DNA of 36,725 nt from an uncultured Clostridium sp. (GTDB lineage: Bacteria > Bacillota > Clostridia > TANB77 > CAG-508): positions 1 to 36,725 of the forward strand of contig CANSKZ010000012.1 in the NCBI GenBank assembly GCA_947647595.1, read 5' to 3'. This document shows, in pieces, positions 1 to 7,493 of this stretch. Numbering within the stretch: the first letter of the stretch is position 1; every line of letters begins with the position of its first letter. A program made the translations under genes and the position numbers. Below the pieces are notes generated by a model. That model was not told where the DNA came from, searched no databases, and worked only from the letters and a program-made list of their open reading frames with translations.

Positions 1-40
1 CAACGGTTTTAGCGACTTTTATAAAATTCGTTCTTTTCAT
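1..40 (-). CDS. 5' end of an unidentified gene (partial)
   Basis: An ATG at 40-38 on the minus strand opens a frame (MKRTNFIKVAKTV...) that runs off the window edge. It is preceded by a good ribosome binding site, AAAGGAG, at the usual distance. The short basic start could be the beginning of a signal peptide or a cytoplasmic protein; 13 residues are too few to tell. It reads away from the plus-strand gene at 290, so the two share the 5' intergenic region. Confidence 0.55.
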   Translation of the reverse strand, partial: MKRTNFIKVAKTV

Positions 41-159
41 CTTTTGTTCTCCTTTATAAAAATAATTATATTTTATATTTAGAATTTTAGCAACCTTTTT
101 TTCATAGAATTATACTTTTTTAGTAATATTTTCTTTTTTATATTACATTTTGGTAACAA

Positions 160-190
160 TTGACACAAAATCGAATTTATATGGTATAAT
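160..190 (+). promoter_or_regulatory. Vegetative promoter of the gene at 290
   Basis: TTGACA (160-165) and TATAAT (185-190) are separated by 19 nt. The -10 is preceded by TG one base upstream (TGGTATAAT), an extended -10 that would compensate for the long spacer. Transcription should begin near 197, leaving a leader of about 90 nt before the ATG at 290. Confidence 0.7.
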
Positions 191-289
191 TTGTTATGGT
201 AGGGATATTATGTATCCTTTTCCAAATAAATAACTTTTAGGCAATTTTTGATTGAAACTAATTGTGCCTTTGAAAGGAACGTGAAAGTT

Positions 290-1321
290 ATGAATTTATA
301 TTCAGCAAATGATAAAATTTTATTGAAAAACTGTATTGTTGTAAAATTAAAACAACTTCATATGGCAGCAGCAAAGCTATCTTTATCGATTGAGGAAGAA
401 GCTGAAAATGCAGAAATGTTAGCATTAGAAGATGAAATTAGTTATTATCAAAATTTTCTTTCCGCTTTAAAAATAGATGATATCACTCATTTGGAAAATT
501 TATTGTTGGACTCTGGTTTAAAAGAAGATTATCAGCAATTTAATAATCATATTTTAATTACACCAGCAAAAGAAATGGCTTCAGAATATGTTAATTTAAC
601 AAAATCATTAATGGAAGAATATAATGCTTATTCTGATGAAAATTTTGAAGCTTTAAAAAAAGCTTTCTATAAGGGAAACGAACATTTATTAGAAAGCGAT
701 AAAACAAAAAATCTTAATGAACTAGAAGAAGAATTTGAACCGCAAAATGAACCTTCTGTTTATTTGACAGAAGATATTCAAAATATTTTAGAACAATTAA
801 ATCGACTTTTTAAACAAAATAATCCAAAACTCATGACACAATCTGATTTTCAAACATTTTCATCACAATTTAAAAATTTAACAAAATCATTTGCACTTTG
901 TAAACTACAACAAAGCTTAGACGAAGATGGACAAACACTTGTCGATGTTGAAATTTCTCGCGATGTTTCAACTCCAATCTATCAAATGGACTTAAAATTT
1001 TCAGATGATACCCATAGAGTCCTTACAGAAAAAGCATATGCTTCTGACTTTATGAAATCTTACACGCAATATTTATGTTATTCTTATTTAGAATCTTCTA
1101 AATATTCTTTGGCTGGTGAGTCTTGTAATATTGTAGATAAGATGAACATTTTTTCAGAATGTCATAAAAAATTAATAGAATTATCGAAATGCAAATTAAA
1201 TATTTTAGCTAATAATACACTCGGTATTTCCGCCGTTACCAGTGCAATCCCAAGTAAAGATTTAGATACCATTTCGGCTCATGCAAAACCAGATGGTTCT
1301 GATTCTAGAGAAGAAATATAA
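290..1321 (+). CDS. Unknown acidic, mostly helical protein
   Basis: A 343-residue protein that I do not recognise. It has no signal peptide or membrane segment. It is rich in Glu, Leu, Lys and Asn and looks largely alpha-helical, with an acidic middle (about residues 140-170). It ends in a Ser/Asp-rich tail. The start at 290 is chosen because AAAGGA at 273-278 lies 11 nt upstream; the frame is open back to a TTG at 248, which has no ribosome binding site. It is a single-gene unit with its own promoter (160-190) and a strong shared terminator overlapping the stop codon. Function cannot be inferred from its neighbours. Confidence 0.75.
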   Translation: MNLYSANDKILLKNCIVVKLKQLHMAAAKLSLSIEEEAENAEMLALEDEISYYQNFLSALKIDDITHLENLLLDSGLKEDYQQFNNHILITPAKEMASEYVNLTKSLMEEYNAYSDENFEALKKAFYKGNEHLLESDKTKNLNELEEEFEPQNEPSVYLTEDIQNILEQLNRLFKQNNPKLMTQSDFQTFSSQFKNLTKSFALCKLQQSLDEDGQTLVDVEISRDVSTPIYQMDLKFSDDTHRVLTEKAYASDFMKSYTQYLCYSYLESSKYSLAGESCNIVDKMNIFSECHKKLIELSKCKLNILANNTLGISAVTSAIPSKDLDTISAHAKPDGSDSREEI

Positions 1322-1362
1322 AAAAATATAAGAAAGAGAATCTTCTCTTTCTTATATTTTTT
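1321..1362. terminator. Bidirectional intrinsic terminator
   Basis: A perfect 20-bp inverted repeat (1321-1340 with 1343-1362). One arm begins with an A run and the other ends with a T run, so it can stop transcription on both strands. It lies exactly between two convergent genes and contains the stop codon of the minus-strand gene (1352-1354). Confidence 0.85.
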
Positions 1363-2023
1363 CAATAGTACTAACAAAATATTTTGAATATTCATAATCA
1401 GTATTTACCATAATAACTGCTTTTATTTTGTGGGTTTCAAAATTCGTAGCTTGTCCTGTTATATATTCTGCTAGTTGCTCTTTGTTCATAATATGTATTG
1501 AATACGTTACTTCTATTTGGTCTCGTTTTTTTTCAATGTTATGTATTTCTGTACAATGGGAAATTCGATTTCTTTCTTGCTTTTGAAGATAAGTATTGTC
1601 CTCTGGATGATATTCATAAAACTCATTATCTTCAATACTTGTTTTGATATAGGTTCCTTGTACTTCTTTTATGATATTGTTAATATGATTAGCGTCATAA
1701 GATTTTTTCTCTTTTTCACTGACTGATAACTCATTAGAAGAATATAAATTTTCCATAAAATTAGTTGCCATATTTAGCTTTCTTTGATTTTCATTATATT
1801 GACTATCCATTAAATTGCCAAATACAGATAAATATTCTTTAAATTCATTTTCATCTATTCCCAATGTTTGCAAATTATCTGAATATTCTGCATTCGTATA
1901 TACAGACAATTCCGCTTTTTTTCCCCCTAATGTATAAATTGCTAAAACAATGATGAATAATAGAATGATTCCTAATATTATACCAAATTTCTTAAATTGT
2001 TTTTTTAATTCTTTATCTGTCAT
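1352..2023 (-). CDS. Unknown membrane-anchored extracytoplasmic protein
   Basis: A 223-residue protein with a lysine-rich N-terminus and one hydrophobic segment at about residues 13-32, then a hydrophilic domain. It is probably an anchored extracellular protein or one with an uncleaved signal. I recognise no family. The ATG at 2023 is preferred over a GTG at 2032 because AAGGGAG lies 10 nt before the ATG and almost touches the GTG. Its likely promoter overlaps the terminator of the upstream ZIP gene. It converges on the gene at 290-1321 and shares its terminator. Confidence 0.7.
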   Translation of the reverse strand: MTDKELKKQFKKFGIILGIILLFIIVLAIYTLGGKKAELSVYTNAEYSDNLQTLGIDENEFKEYLSVFGNLMDSQYNENQRKLNMATNFMENLYSSNELSVSEKEKKSYDANHINNIIKEVQGTYIKTSIEDNEFYEYHPEDNTYLQKQERNRISHCTEIHNIEKKRDQIEVTYSIHIMNKEQLAEYITGQATNFETHKIKAVIMVNTDYEYSKYFVSTIEKI

Positions 2024-2044
2024 ATTTATCACGCTCCCTTTTTC

Positions 2045-2073
2045 ATTATAAAATAAAAAGAAGGCTAAGTCAA
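2045..2073 (-). promoter_or_regulatory. Promoter of the 1352-2023 gene, -35 inside a terminator stem
   Basis: Minus strand: TTGACT (2073-2068), 17-nt spacer, TATAAT (2050-2045). The predicted start near 2038 falls within the AAGGGAG ribosome binding site, so the leader would be very short. The -35 lies in the terminator hairpin of the upstream transporter gene. Confidence 0.55.
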
Positions 2074-2082
2074 GACTTAGCC
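2050..2082 (-). terminator. Intrinsic terminator of the ZIP transporter gene
   Basis: A 9-bp stem GGCTAAGTC/GACTTAGCC (2063-2071 with 2074-2082) followed on the minus strand by a T-rich tract. The right arm overlaps the transporter's TAA stop at 2079-2077. The loop is only AA, so the top pairs probably open. Confidence 0.7.
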
Positions 2083-2841
2083 TAACATAACATCTAATAC
2101 CATCATAACAATAAACCCTATTGCAACACCAATCACACCTAAACTTGATTTTTTTCCTTCATGCATTTCTGGAACTAATTCTTCTACCACAACAAATATC
2201 ATCGCACCTGCTGCAAAAGCTAATAAATACGGTAAAATTGGAACTACAATATTAATTAATAATACCGTTATAAACGCCGCAATTGGCTCTACAACTCCAG
2301 ATAATATACCATATAAGCATGCTCTTTTTTTGCTTAGTCCCTCCATTTTGAGTGGCATCGAAATAATGGCTCCTTCTGGAATATTTTGAATCGCAATACC
2401 AAGCGCAAGAATAATAGCTTCAAATAATGAAATTCCTGCATTTCCTGCTAAAAATCCTGCAAAACAGACGCCTACTGCCATTCCTTCTGGAATATTATGT
2501 AGGGTAACTGAAAATAATAACATATTTAGTTTTTTCCCATTTGGTCTGGATTCTAATTTATCTGCTAATCGATTGATTAAAATCAAAAATCCAACACCCA
2601 AGGCAAATCCAATTGCTGCTGGTAACCATGAAATTCTTCCTTGATTTTCTGCCATTTCAATGGCTGGTAATAAAAGGGACCACACACTTGCTGCAATCAT
2701 CACTCCAGATGCAAAACCAACGAGCATTTTCTGAAATTTCTCACTCATATTTTTTTTCATGAAAAATACAAAACTACTTCCCAAACTTGTTCCTAAAAAT
2801 GGTATCAGAATGCCTCCTATACTATATAACATATTTTCCAC
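2077..2841 (-). CDS. ZIP family divalent metal transporter
   Basis: A 254-residue inner-membrane protein of the ZIP (ZupT/GufA-like) family, which imports zinc and related divalent cations. It has about eight hydrophobic segments. The two signature metal-site helices are visible: HNIPEG at residues 115-120 and QNIPEG at 152-157. These lie in transmembrane segments 4 and 5 and supply His, Asn and Glu ligands. The start is a GTG at 2841 with AGGAGG 8 nt upstream; an ATG three codons later is possible. The metal is not determined by sequence. It forms a single-gene unit with its own terminator. Confidence 0.9.
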   Translation of the reverse strand: MENMLYSIGGILIPFLGTSLGSSFVFFMKKNMSEKFQKMLVGFASGVMIAASVWSLLLPAIEMAENQGRISWLPAAIGFALGVGFLILINRLADKLESRPNGKKLNMLLFSVTLHNIPEGMAVGVCFAGFLAGNAGISLFEAIILALGIAIQNIPEGAIISMPLKMEGLSKKRACLYGILSGVVEPIAAFITVLLINIVVPILPYLLAFAAGAMIFVVVEELVPEMHEGKKSSLGVIGVAIGFIVMMVLDVMLG

Positions 2842-2888
2842 CTTTTTGGCCTCCTATATGATATAGTATGCAAGTTTTTTATATTATG

Positions 2889-3641
2889 TTAATCATTGTG
2901 TGACTCTATCTTCTCACTCTCTCCAGTCAAATAGTTAATTTTTATTCCTGGTTGCTGATTATATATATACACATTAAAACAAATTCCTTCTCCCTCATCT
3001 TCCACAGAAAAAGCTTCCATTTGAACGCCATTGGCTATTAAATTATTTCCTTCGAAAATTGGCGTCACACGATATAGTACATGATGATTTGTTTCTTCCA
3101 CATAGGAAGCCACTTGATTTTCAAACGGTAGCATTCCAACAACATTAAAATAACGTGTTCCTGTCATCAAATTTTTCTCATTTGCATTTTCACCTGCCAA
3201 CTGATAACCAATCAAATGACAACGATTATACAAATATTTTCCTTCCACCAAATCGTCATATCTTACTGTATGCCAACCTGTTGGCTTTATATTTCCAATT
3301 TCTCCTCGCTTTTCAGTAGGCATAATTTCTTTACAAATATTCGCATAAGCTACACCACATCTTCCTAAATCATCTAATTGGCTATAATTTTCAAATGCTG
3401 TTGTTGTTTTATCACTTTCTTCAAAAAACGGAAGATTTTCATGAATCATAACATACGGCTCATTTGAAAACTCTGGAATTTCGTCTAAATTAAACGATAT
3501 TTTAGTTTGACCTGATTGCTTTTCCTTCCATAATTCGTTCTTTGAGAAATCATCCTTTTCTGTTCCAACAACTGCTACTACCAATAAAAAAAACGCAATT
3601 AGAATTCCTTGTTTTCCTTTTATTTTTCTTTTTCTACTCAT
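2889..3641 (-). CDS. Secreted DNA/RNA non-specific endonuclease (EndA-like)
   Basis: A 250-residue protein with a basic N-terminus and one hydrophobic segment (about residues 10-28), so it is exported or anchored, followed by a beta-beta-alpha metal nuclease domain. The core NRCHLIGYQLAGENANEKN holds the family's catalytic His (in the position of the DRGH motif) and the metal-binding Asn; TGTRYFN follows as in streptococcal EndA and streptodornases. The first Asp of DRGH is replaced by Asn, a common variant. The ATG at 3641 is chosen because GGGAG lies 7 nt upstream; the longer frame to 3746 has no such site. It follows spoIID but has its own promoter. Likely roles are nucleic-acid scavenging or DNA processing. 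Confidence 0.85.
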   Translation of the reverse strand: MSRKRKIKGKQGILIAFFLLVVAVVGTEKDDFSKNELWKEKQSGQTKISFNLDEIPEFSNEPYVMIHENLPFFEESDKTTTAFENYSQLDDLGRCGVAYANICKEIMPTEKRGEIGNIKPTGWHTVRYDDLVEGKYLYNRCHLIGYQLAGENANEKNLMTGTRYFNVVGMLPFENQVASYVEETNHHVLYRVTPIFEGNNLIANGVQMEAFSVEDEGEGICFNVYIYNQQPGIKINYLTGESEKIESHND

Positions 3642-3658
3642 TTTATTTCTCCCAAAAT

Positions 3659-3690
3659 AATAAGGTATTCTATTACAAGAATACCTTATT
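3659..3690 (-). terminator. Hairpin downstream of spoIID
   Basis: A perfect 13-bp inverted repeat (3659-3671 with 3678-3690, 6-nt loop) followed on the minus strand by a short T-rich tract. It probably ends the spoIIA-spoIID transcript. The predicted start of the nuclease transcript falls inside the first minus-strand arm, so that transcript would not form the full stem. Confidence 0.55.
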
Positions 3691-3693
3691 TTA

Positions 3694-3722
3694 AACATAT
3701 CATACGAAATTTTATTTGTCAA
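3694..3722 (-). promoter_or_regulatory. Promoter of the nuclease gene
   Basis: Minus strand: TTGACA (3722-3717), 17-nt spacer, TATGTT (3699-3694). The start would be near 3687, about 45 nt before the nuclease ATG. Confidence 0.6.
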
Positions 3723-3753
3723 ACTTAGTAGCCATTCAATTTTCAAAATCTTT

Positions 3754-4728
3754 TTACTTTATCTCCACCTCTTTATAATAATGTTTAATAATCTCCTCAT
3801 ATGTCTTACCTTGCTTTGCCAAAACATCACTACCATTTTGACTCAATCCTACACCATGTCCATAACCTGTGACCTGAAACTTCACACAATCACCTTCTAA
3901 TTGACATTCAAACTTTGCTGATTTTAAACCAAATATCGTCCTCACTTCTACACCAGACAAATTCTTATTCCCAACTTTCATTGTCTTAACTCTTCCACTT
4001 TCCGTCAATTCCAAAATCTGAATACAATTTTCCTCTTCAAAATGAATTTGAAAATCACCATATTTTTCAAGCATTTTCTGAATCAATTCATCCTTTGACA
4101 ATTGCACATCTGAATGATAACCGTTGTATCCCTCTTCTCCTGCTGTTTCCACAACTTGCAAATACGGATAACTTCCTCCCCAAACATTTACTGGCAATTC
4201 TGTCATACCACCACTATTACTATGAAAAAAACTATTAATTGGCTCTCCTTTATAAGTAATATACCTTCCGCTAGTAGAATCAACACTATCTACAATTTTG
4301 TTCCAATATTCCTCTCTTTTTTCTTCTTCCCATCTCGCCAATCGATTTTCCTTTGAAATCCAAGCTTGGCAACAAAGCGAACTATCACAAATATCTGCAT
4401 TTTCATGCTTGCTACCATGCACAATTTTATAAATCGTATACGTTCTTGCCACCACCGCTTGCGCTCGTAATGCTTCTAATTCATAGCTGGCTGGCATTTC
4501 AGCAGATACCACACTATACAAATACGTATCAAATTCAATTTCCTCTACTTCGCCACTTTCTTTGTGCAACAATTTTATAACACTCAAATCGCCATAATTA
4601 GCTTTTTCATATTCCTGAACATTTTGACTTGATGTTTCCTCTGTTTTATCAAATGGATTGGTAAAAACAATGGGCATTGTAAAAATCAAAACAATGACAA
4701 ACAAAACATATCCTATTATTTTTTTCAA
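3754..4728 (-). CDS. spoIID: Stage II sporulation protein D (lytic transglycosylase)
   Basis: SpoIID is the mother-cell peptidoglycan lytic transglycosylase that works with SpoIIP and SpoIIM during engulfment. The 324-residue protein has an N-terminal membrane anchor (residues 4-23) and then a SpoIID domain. The catalytic Glu is at about residue 77 in VVSAEMPASYE; the cysteines of ICDSSLCC (114-120) and the His in FFHSNSGG (169) match the family's structural metal site; GYGHGVGLSQNG is near the C-terminus. It starts at a TTG (4728) that overlaps the sigF stop by 3 nt (TTGA), with GAGG 7 nt upstream, so translation is probably coupled to sigF. In Bacillus spoIID is a separate SigE-controlled gene, so this placement is unusual. 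Confidence 0.92.
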   Translation of the reverse strand: MKKIIGYVLFVIVLIFTMPIVFTNPFDKTEETSSQNVQEYEKANYGDLSVIKLLHKESGEVEEIEFDTYLYSVVSAEMPASYELEALRAQAVVARTYTIYKIVHGSKHENADICDSSLCCQAWISKENRLARWEEEKREEYWNKIVDSVDSTSGRYITYKGEPINSFFHSNSGGMTELPVNVWGGSYPYLQVVETAGEEGYNGYHSDVQLSKDELIQKMLEKYGDFQIHFEEENCIQILELTESGRVKTMKVGNKNLSGVEVRTIFGLKSAKFECQLEGDCVKFQVTGYGHGVGLSQNGSDVLAKQGKTYEEIIKHYYKEVEIK

Positions 4729-5441
4729 ACAATCGCCTCTCCTCGAATTAACTCTTCTTTCATTATATTCAGCACTCTTCGTTCTATTCTCGAAACTTGT
4801 ACTTGTGAAATTCCCATCATAGATGCCACTTGCGTTTGCGTTTTTTCTTTAAAATAACGCAGTTCAATAATTTCTCGATCTCTTATTTTTAAATCTTTCA
4901 TTAATTCCGAAATCAGAATTTTATCAATAACCTGTTCTTCCTCATTTTCTGCTACGATTTTTTCTTGCATCTGACAATTTCCATCTTCATATATGTATTG
5001 ATTAATAGATTCAACCTTTTTGCTCGCATCCATTGCCATACACACTTCATCTTCCGTAACGCCAAGCATTTGTGCTATTTTCGATAATTTCAGCTGATCC
5101 CCATGTAATTTTTTCACACTTTTTATTTTGCTTCCTAATTCCTTTATATTTCGGCTAATTTTAATCATTCCATCATCTCGTAAAAACTTTTTTATCTCTC
5201 CAAAAATATACTGCACCGCATAAGTTGATAATTCTACATGATACGCAAAATCAAATCGTCTCACCGCCTTAATAAATCCAATACATGCAATTTGATATAA
5301 ATCCTCAGATTCCATTTCTCGATACCAAAATCTTCGCACTATACTCCAAATTAAGCCATTATTTTCTTGAATTAATGCTTCTAATGCCTTCTCATCTCCT
5401 GCTTGTGATTTAAGAATAAGAGATTTATCCATCTCATACAT
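4725..5441 (-). CDS. sigF: Forespore sigma factor SigF
   Basis: SigF (SpoIIAC) is the first compartment-specific sigma factor of sporulation, active in the forespore and held inactive by SpoIIAB. The 238-residue protein has sigma region 2 (EDLYQIACIGFIKAVRRFD, about 46-64), the SigF/SigG-type stretch GEIKKFLRDDGMIKISR and a region 4 helix-turn-helix with QTQVASMMGISQVQVSR near the C-terminus. This matches SigF in length and motifs. ATG at 5441 follows AGGAGG by 5 nt. It lies 10 nt after spoIIAB and overlaps spoIID, forming one operon. Confidence 0.93.
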   Translation of the reverse strand: MYEMDKSLILKSQAGDEKALEALIQENNGLIWSIVRRFWYREMESEDLYQIACIGFIKAVRRFDFAYHVELSTYAVQYIFGEIKKFLRDDGMIKISRNIKELGSKIKSVKKLHGDQLKLSKIAQMLGVTEDEVCMAMDASKKVESINQYIYEDGNCQMQEKIVAENEEEQVIDKILISELMKDLKIRDREIIELRYFKEKTQTQVASMMGISQVQVSRIERRVLNIMKEELIRGEAIV

Positions 5442-5451
5442 TCACGCCTCC

Positions 5452-5898
5452 TTAATATGTAGTCACTTCTTTTTTTATTTTTTTCGTCATCACAATCTTA
5501 GTTCCTAATCCTACAATGGATTCAACTGATAAATCATCCATAAAATTCTCCATAATTGTAAATCCCATTCCTGAACGTTCTAAGTTTCCCTTTGTAGTGT
5601 ATAGCGGTTCGCGTGCTTCTTTTACATTTTCAATCCCACTCCCTGTATCTGAAACTTCAATTTCAATTTCATTTTCATACAATTTAGCTTTAACCTTTAC
5701 AATTCCATCACCATTTGAATAACCATGTATAATGGAATTCGTAACCGCTTCTGACACTGCTGTTTTTATATCTGCAATTTCCTCTATCGTTGGGTCCAAC
5801 TGTGAAGCAAAACTTGCCACTGCAATTCGTGCAAATGCCTCATTTGCCGATTTACTTAAAAATTCTATTTTCATTTCATTTTTTAATTGTCTTTCCAT
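5452..5898 (-). CDS. spoIIAB: Anti-sigma F factor / serine kinase SpoIIAB
   Basis: SpoIIAB binds and inhibits SigF and phosphorylates SpoIIAA. The 148-residue protein is a GHKL-fold kinase: N-box [14 protein letters not shown] (about 49-62), G1 box VSDTGSGIE and G2 region [17 protein letters not shown], which bind ATP-Mg. It matches the family along its whole length. Its AGGAGG site overlaps the end of spoIIAA, and its TAA stop overlaps the sigF ribosome binding site, so the three genes are tightly coupled. It is complete with no missing motif. Confidence 0.95.
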   Translation of the reverse strand: MERQLKNEMKIEFLSKSANEAFARIAVASFASQLDPTIEEIADIKTAVSEAVTNSIIHGYSNGDGIVKVKAKLYENEIEIEVSDTGSGIENVKEAREPLYTTKGNLERSGMGFTIMENFMDDLSVESIVGLGTKIVMTKKIKKEVTTY

Positions 5899-5906
5899 AA
5901 TTCCTC

Positions 5907-6240
5907 CTAACCAATTTTTTCTTTTTCACCAATTTCAACAATTGGAATCATCTTCAAAATTCCTGACATTTCGAAAACTCTTCTCAAGTTTTCTCTTACA
6001 TTTATCATTTCTAATTTTCCACCAAAACTATGAACCGTTTTGTATCTACCGAATCACTAATCCAATTCCGGCACTATCCATAAATACAACGCGATTAAAA
6101 TCAAATACCACTCTTTTAGGCATGAATCTTTGAATCTCATAATCTGCCCTCCTTCTAATAATTTCACAAGTATGATGATCTAGTTCCTCTGTAATTTCAA
6201 AAACTAACAATCTGTCTTCTATAAAATGTTTTACATTCAA
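5907..6240 (-). CDS. spoIIAA: Anti-anti-sigma factor SpoIIAA, split by a +1 frameshift
   Basis: SpoIIAA (STAS domain) releases SigF by binding SpoIIAB when unphosphorylated. The zero frame gives 64 residues, MNVKHFIED... to [12 protein letters not shown], then TAG at 6048-6046. The phosphorylatable Ser in MDSAG is present. In the +1 frame the family sequence resumes at once: [11 protein letters not shown], then about 40 more residues to a TAG at 5909-5907. Skipping the C of the CGG codon at 6051-6049 gives ...GIGLVI-GRYK..., equal in length to Bacillus SpoIIAA as I recall it. The start is a TTG at 6240 with AGGAGG 7 nt upstream; the nearby ATG is out of frame. Total 334 nt = 111 codons + 1. 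It may be recoded, mutated or misread; see findings. Confidence 0.85.
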
Positions 6241-6271
6241 ATTTATCCCTCCTTTATCTTTTGTTAGTTTA

Positions 6272-6301
6272 ATATTCGATGCTTGTCCTAATTTTTCCTT
6301 C
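6272..6301 (-). promoter_or_regulatory. SigH-type promoter of the spoIIA operon
   Basis: Minus strand: GAAGGAAAA (6301-6293), 12-nt spacer, ATCGAATAT (6280-6272). Both match the SigH consensus RNAGGAWWW / RNNGAATWW at every position. Transcription should begin near 6265, about 25 nt before the spoIIAA TTG. SigH control of spoIIA is what is known in Bacillus. I see no good SigA promoter here. Confidence 0.8.
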
Positions 6302-6345
6302 GGAGAATTTTAGGAAGTTTTAGCGAAATAAAAAAAGAATTCGAC

Positions 6346-6387
6346 AAAAAAAGCAAAACGGAAAAGCCTATAAAAGCTTTTCCGTTT
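6346..6387 (-). terminator. Intrinsic terminator upstream of spoIIA
   Basis: A 12-bp stem AAACGGAAAAGC/GCTTTTCCGTTT (6356-6367 with 6376-6387) followed on the minus strand by seven T. It overlaps the stop of the 6368-6781 gene and isolates the spoIIA operon from it. Confidence 0.85.
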
Positions 6388-6781
6388 CCAATATTTGTCG
6401 CACATCTTCCATGATTTGTTTCACTTCATTCCGATGAGCAACTGATATTTGAGGATTATTAATAACTTTTTCTCCTTGTTCCAAAATACGATTTCCATAT
6501 TTTCTCATGAAAATTGTATTAGCATCAATTTCCACTTTATCATTTTTTGTAAGATATAATTTATTCGTTTCTATCCTCAAAGCTTTGAAAAAATAAAACA
6601 TCGATAAAATATCAACCCAAGGTTTTACGTGATTATTATAATATTTTCTTTCCGAAATTATGGCTATCAATGAGATTAGTAACCCAATAATTGCACATAT
6701 TTTGAGTGGCATAACATCAAATACTCCCATAACAAACACACTCTCAAAAATCAATATTTCTAAACACCGCATTGTTTTCAT
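6368..6781 (-). CDS. Unknown small membrane protein
   Basis: A 137-residue protein I do not recognise. Two hydrophobic segments (about residues 8-25 and 27-44) are followed by a charged cytoplasmic-type domain ending in amphipathic helices (NEVKQIMEDVRQILETEKLL). ATG at 6781 has AGGAGG 7 nt upstream and a consensus promoter at 6852-6880. The gene contains two in-frame CGG codons (6769-6767 and 6433-6431), which matters for the frameshift question: a +1 shift at either would end the protein quickly, so here CGG is probably read as Arg. It lies upstream of the spoIIA operon but is separated from it by a terminator. Confidence 0.7.
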   Translation of the reverse strand: MKTMRCLEILIFESVFVMGVFDVMPLKICAIIGLLISLIAIISERKYYNNHVKPWVDILSMFYFFKALRIETNKLYLTKNDKVEIDANTIFMRKYGNRILEQGEKVINNPQISVAHRNEVKQIMEDVRQILETEKLL

Positions 6782-6851
6782 TATTCTACCTCCTAAAATT
6801 GGGGAATTCCCTCATTCTAACAATAAGTATTACTAAACATTTCTTAAACAA

Positions 6852-6880
6852 ATTATAGCATATTTTATGTAAATTGTCAA
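6852..6880 (-). promoter_or_regulatory. Consensus vegetative promoter of the 6368-6781 gene
   Basis: Minus strand: TTGACA (6880-6875), 17-nt spacer, TATAAT (6857-6852), with an extended -10 TG. It is a perfect match to the consensus, so expression should be strong unless repressed. The start would be near 6845. Confidence 0.8.
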
Positions 6881-6984
6881 TGCTACTAATTTTTATAATT
6901 ATTCCCCAAATTTAGAGTTGATATCTTTTTCTCACATTCTAAAACCTTCAAAAGCCATTTGGGGTCAAATTAATCTAGCGAAAT

Positions 6985-7013
6985 TTGACAAATTATGTAA
7001 AATATTGTAAAAT
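6985..7013 (+). promoter_or_regulatory. Promoter of the 7044-7304 gene
   Basis: TTGACA (6985-6990), 17-nt spacer, TAAAAT (7008-7013). The start would be near 7020. This promoter and the divergent one at 6852-6880 are about 105 nt apart. An 8-bp inverted repeat CCCCAAAT/ATTTGGGG (6904-6911 and 6957-6964) lies between them and could be an operator. Confidence 0.65.
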
Positions 7014-7043
7014 ATAGTATATTAAAACATAGGAGGGATTCAC

Positions 7044-7304
7044 ATGAAAAATACAATATTTATCAAGGTTTCTGGCTCTAATGAACCTAAGCTTATTTCC
7101 GTGGAATATATTACAACGCGGAAGAAAAAAAAGGTATTCTTAATAAAAGAATACCCTGACAATAATCCAAAACCATATGGAAAAGCATTTGTCAACCAGA
7201 AAAATTATGTTTATTTTAAACTTCCCAAAGAAGTAATCAACTATGGTAAGTTAAAAAAACTTGTCAAAAAAATGGCAAGAATTGAGGAAAATATTACATC
7301 ATAA
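7044..7304 (+). CDS. Unknown small basic protein
   Basis: An 86-residue, lysine-rich protein (MKNTIFIKVSGSNEPKLI...) with no signal peptide or membrane segment. The pattern of alternating hydrophobic residues suggests a small beta-sheet protein with a C-terminal helix. I know no family. AGGAGGG (7031-7037) lies 6 nt before the ATG, and a promoter and terminator flank it, so it is a real single-gene unit. It holds one in-frame CGG codon (7119-7121). Confidence 0.7.
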   Translation: MKNTIFIKVSGSNEPKLISVEYITTRKKKKVFLIKEYPDNNPKPYGKAFVNQKNYVYFKLPKEVINYGKLKKLVKKMARIEENITS

Positions 7305-7330
7305 GGAATCCTACACAAATAGTTTTATTA

Positions 7331-7380
7331 AAAAAAGCGAACCAAACAATGCAATATTGTATCTTTGGCACGCTTTTTGA
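7331..7380 (+). terminator. Intrinsic terminator after the 7044-7304 gene
   Basis: AAAAAGCG (7332-7339) pairs with CGCTTTTT (7371-7378), enclosing a second stem CCAAA/TTTGG (7342-7346 with 7364-7368). The right arm ends in five T on the plus strand. Confidence 0.65.
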
Positions 7381-7410
7381 CATTCTAAAATAATTTTTAG
7401 TTTCTTCGCT

Positions 7411-7446
7411 ACAAAATAAAAAAGCAGAAATAACCTAAATTATTTC
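7411..7446 (-). terminator. Minus-strand terminator below the palindrome
   Basis: GAAATAA (7427-7433) pairs with TTATTTC (7440-7446). On the minus strand it is followed by GC and a run of T. It could be the terminator of the whole S10-spc-alpha operon (rplQ is the last gene), or of a short transcript from the promoter at 7465-7493. Confidence 0.6.
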
Positions 7447-7464
7447 CACAAAATTTACTTATTT

Positions 7465-7493
7465 ATTATACCATATTTTCTCTATTTTGTCAA
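7465..7493 (-). promoter_or_regulatory. Consensus promoter arising from a palindrome
   Basis: Minus strand: TTGACA (7493-7488), 17-nt spacer, TATAAT (7470-7465), with extended -10 TG. It is a perfect consensus, yet a terminator starts within about 15 nt of the predicted start (near 7458), and no minus-strand gene follows for 650 nt. Confidence 0.55.

Noticed and set aside
1517..1726. Plus-strand frame opposite the 1352-2023 gene
   Set aside because: No ribosome binding site, and it is antisense to a gene with a good start, promoter and terminator.
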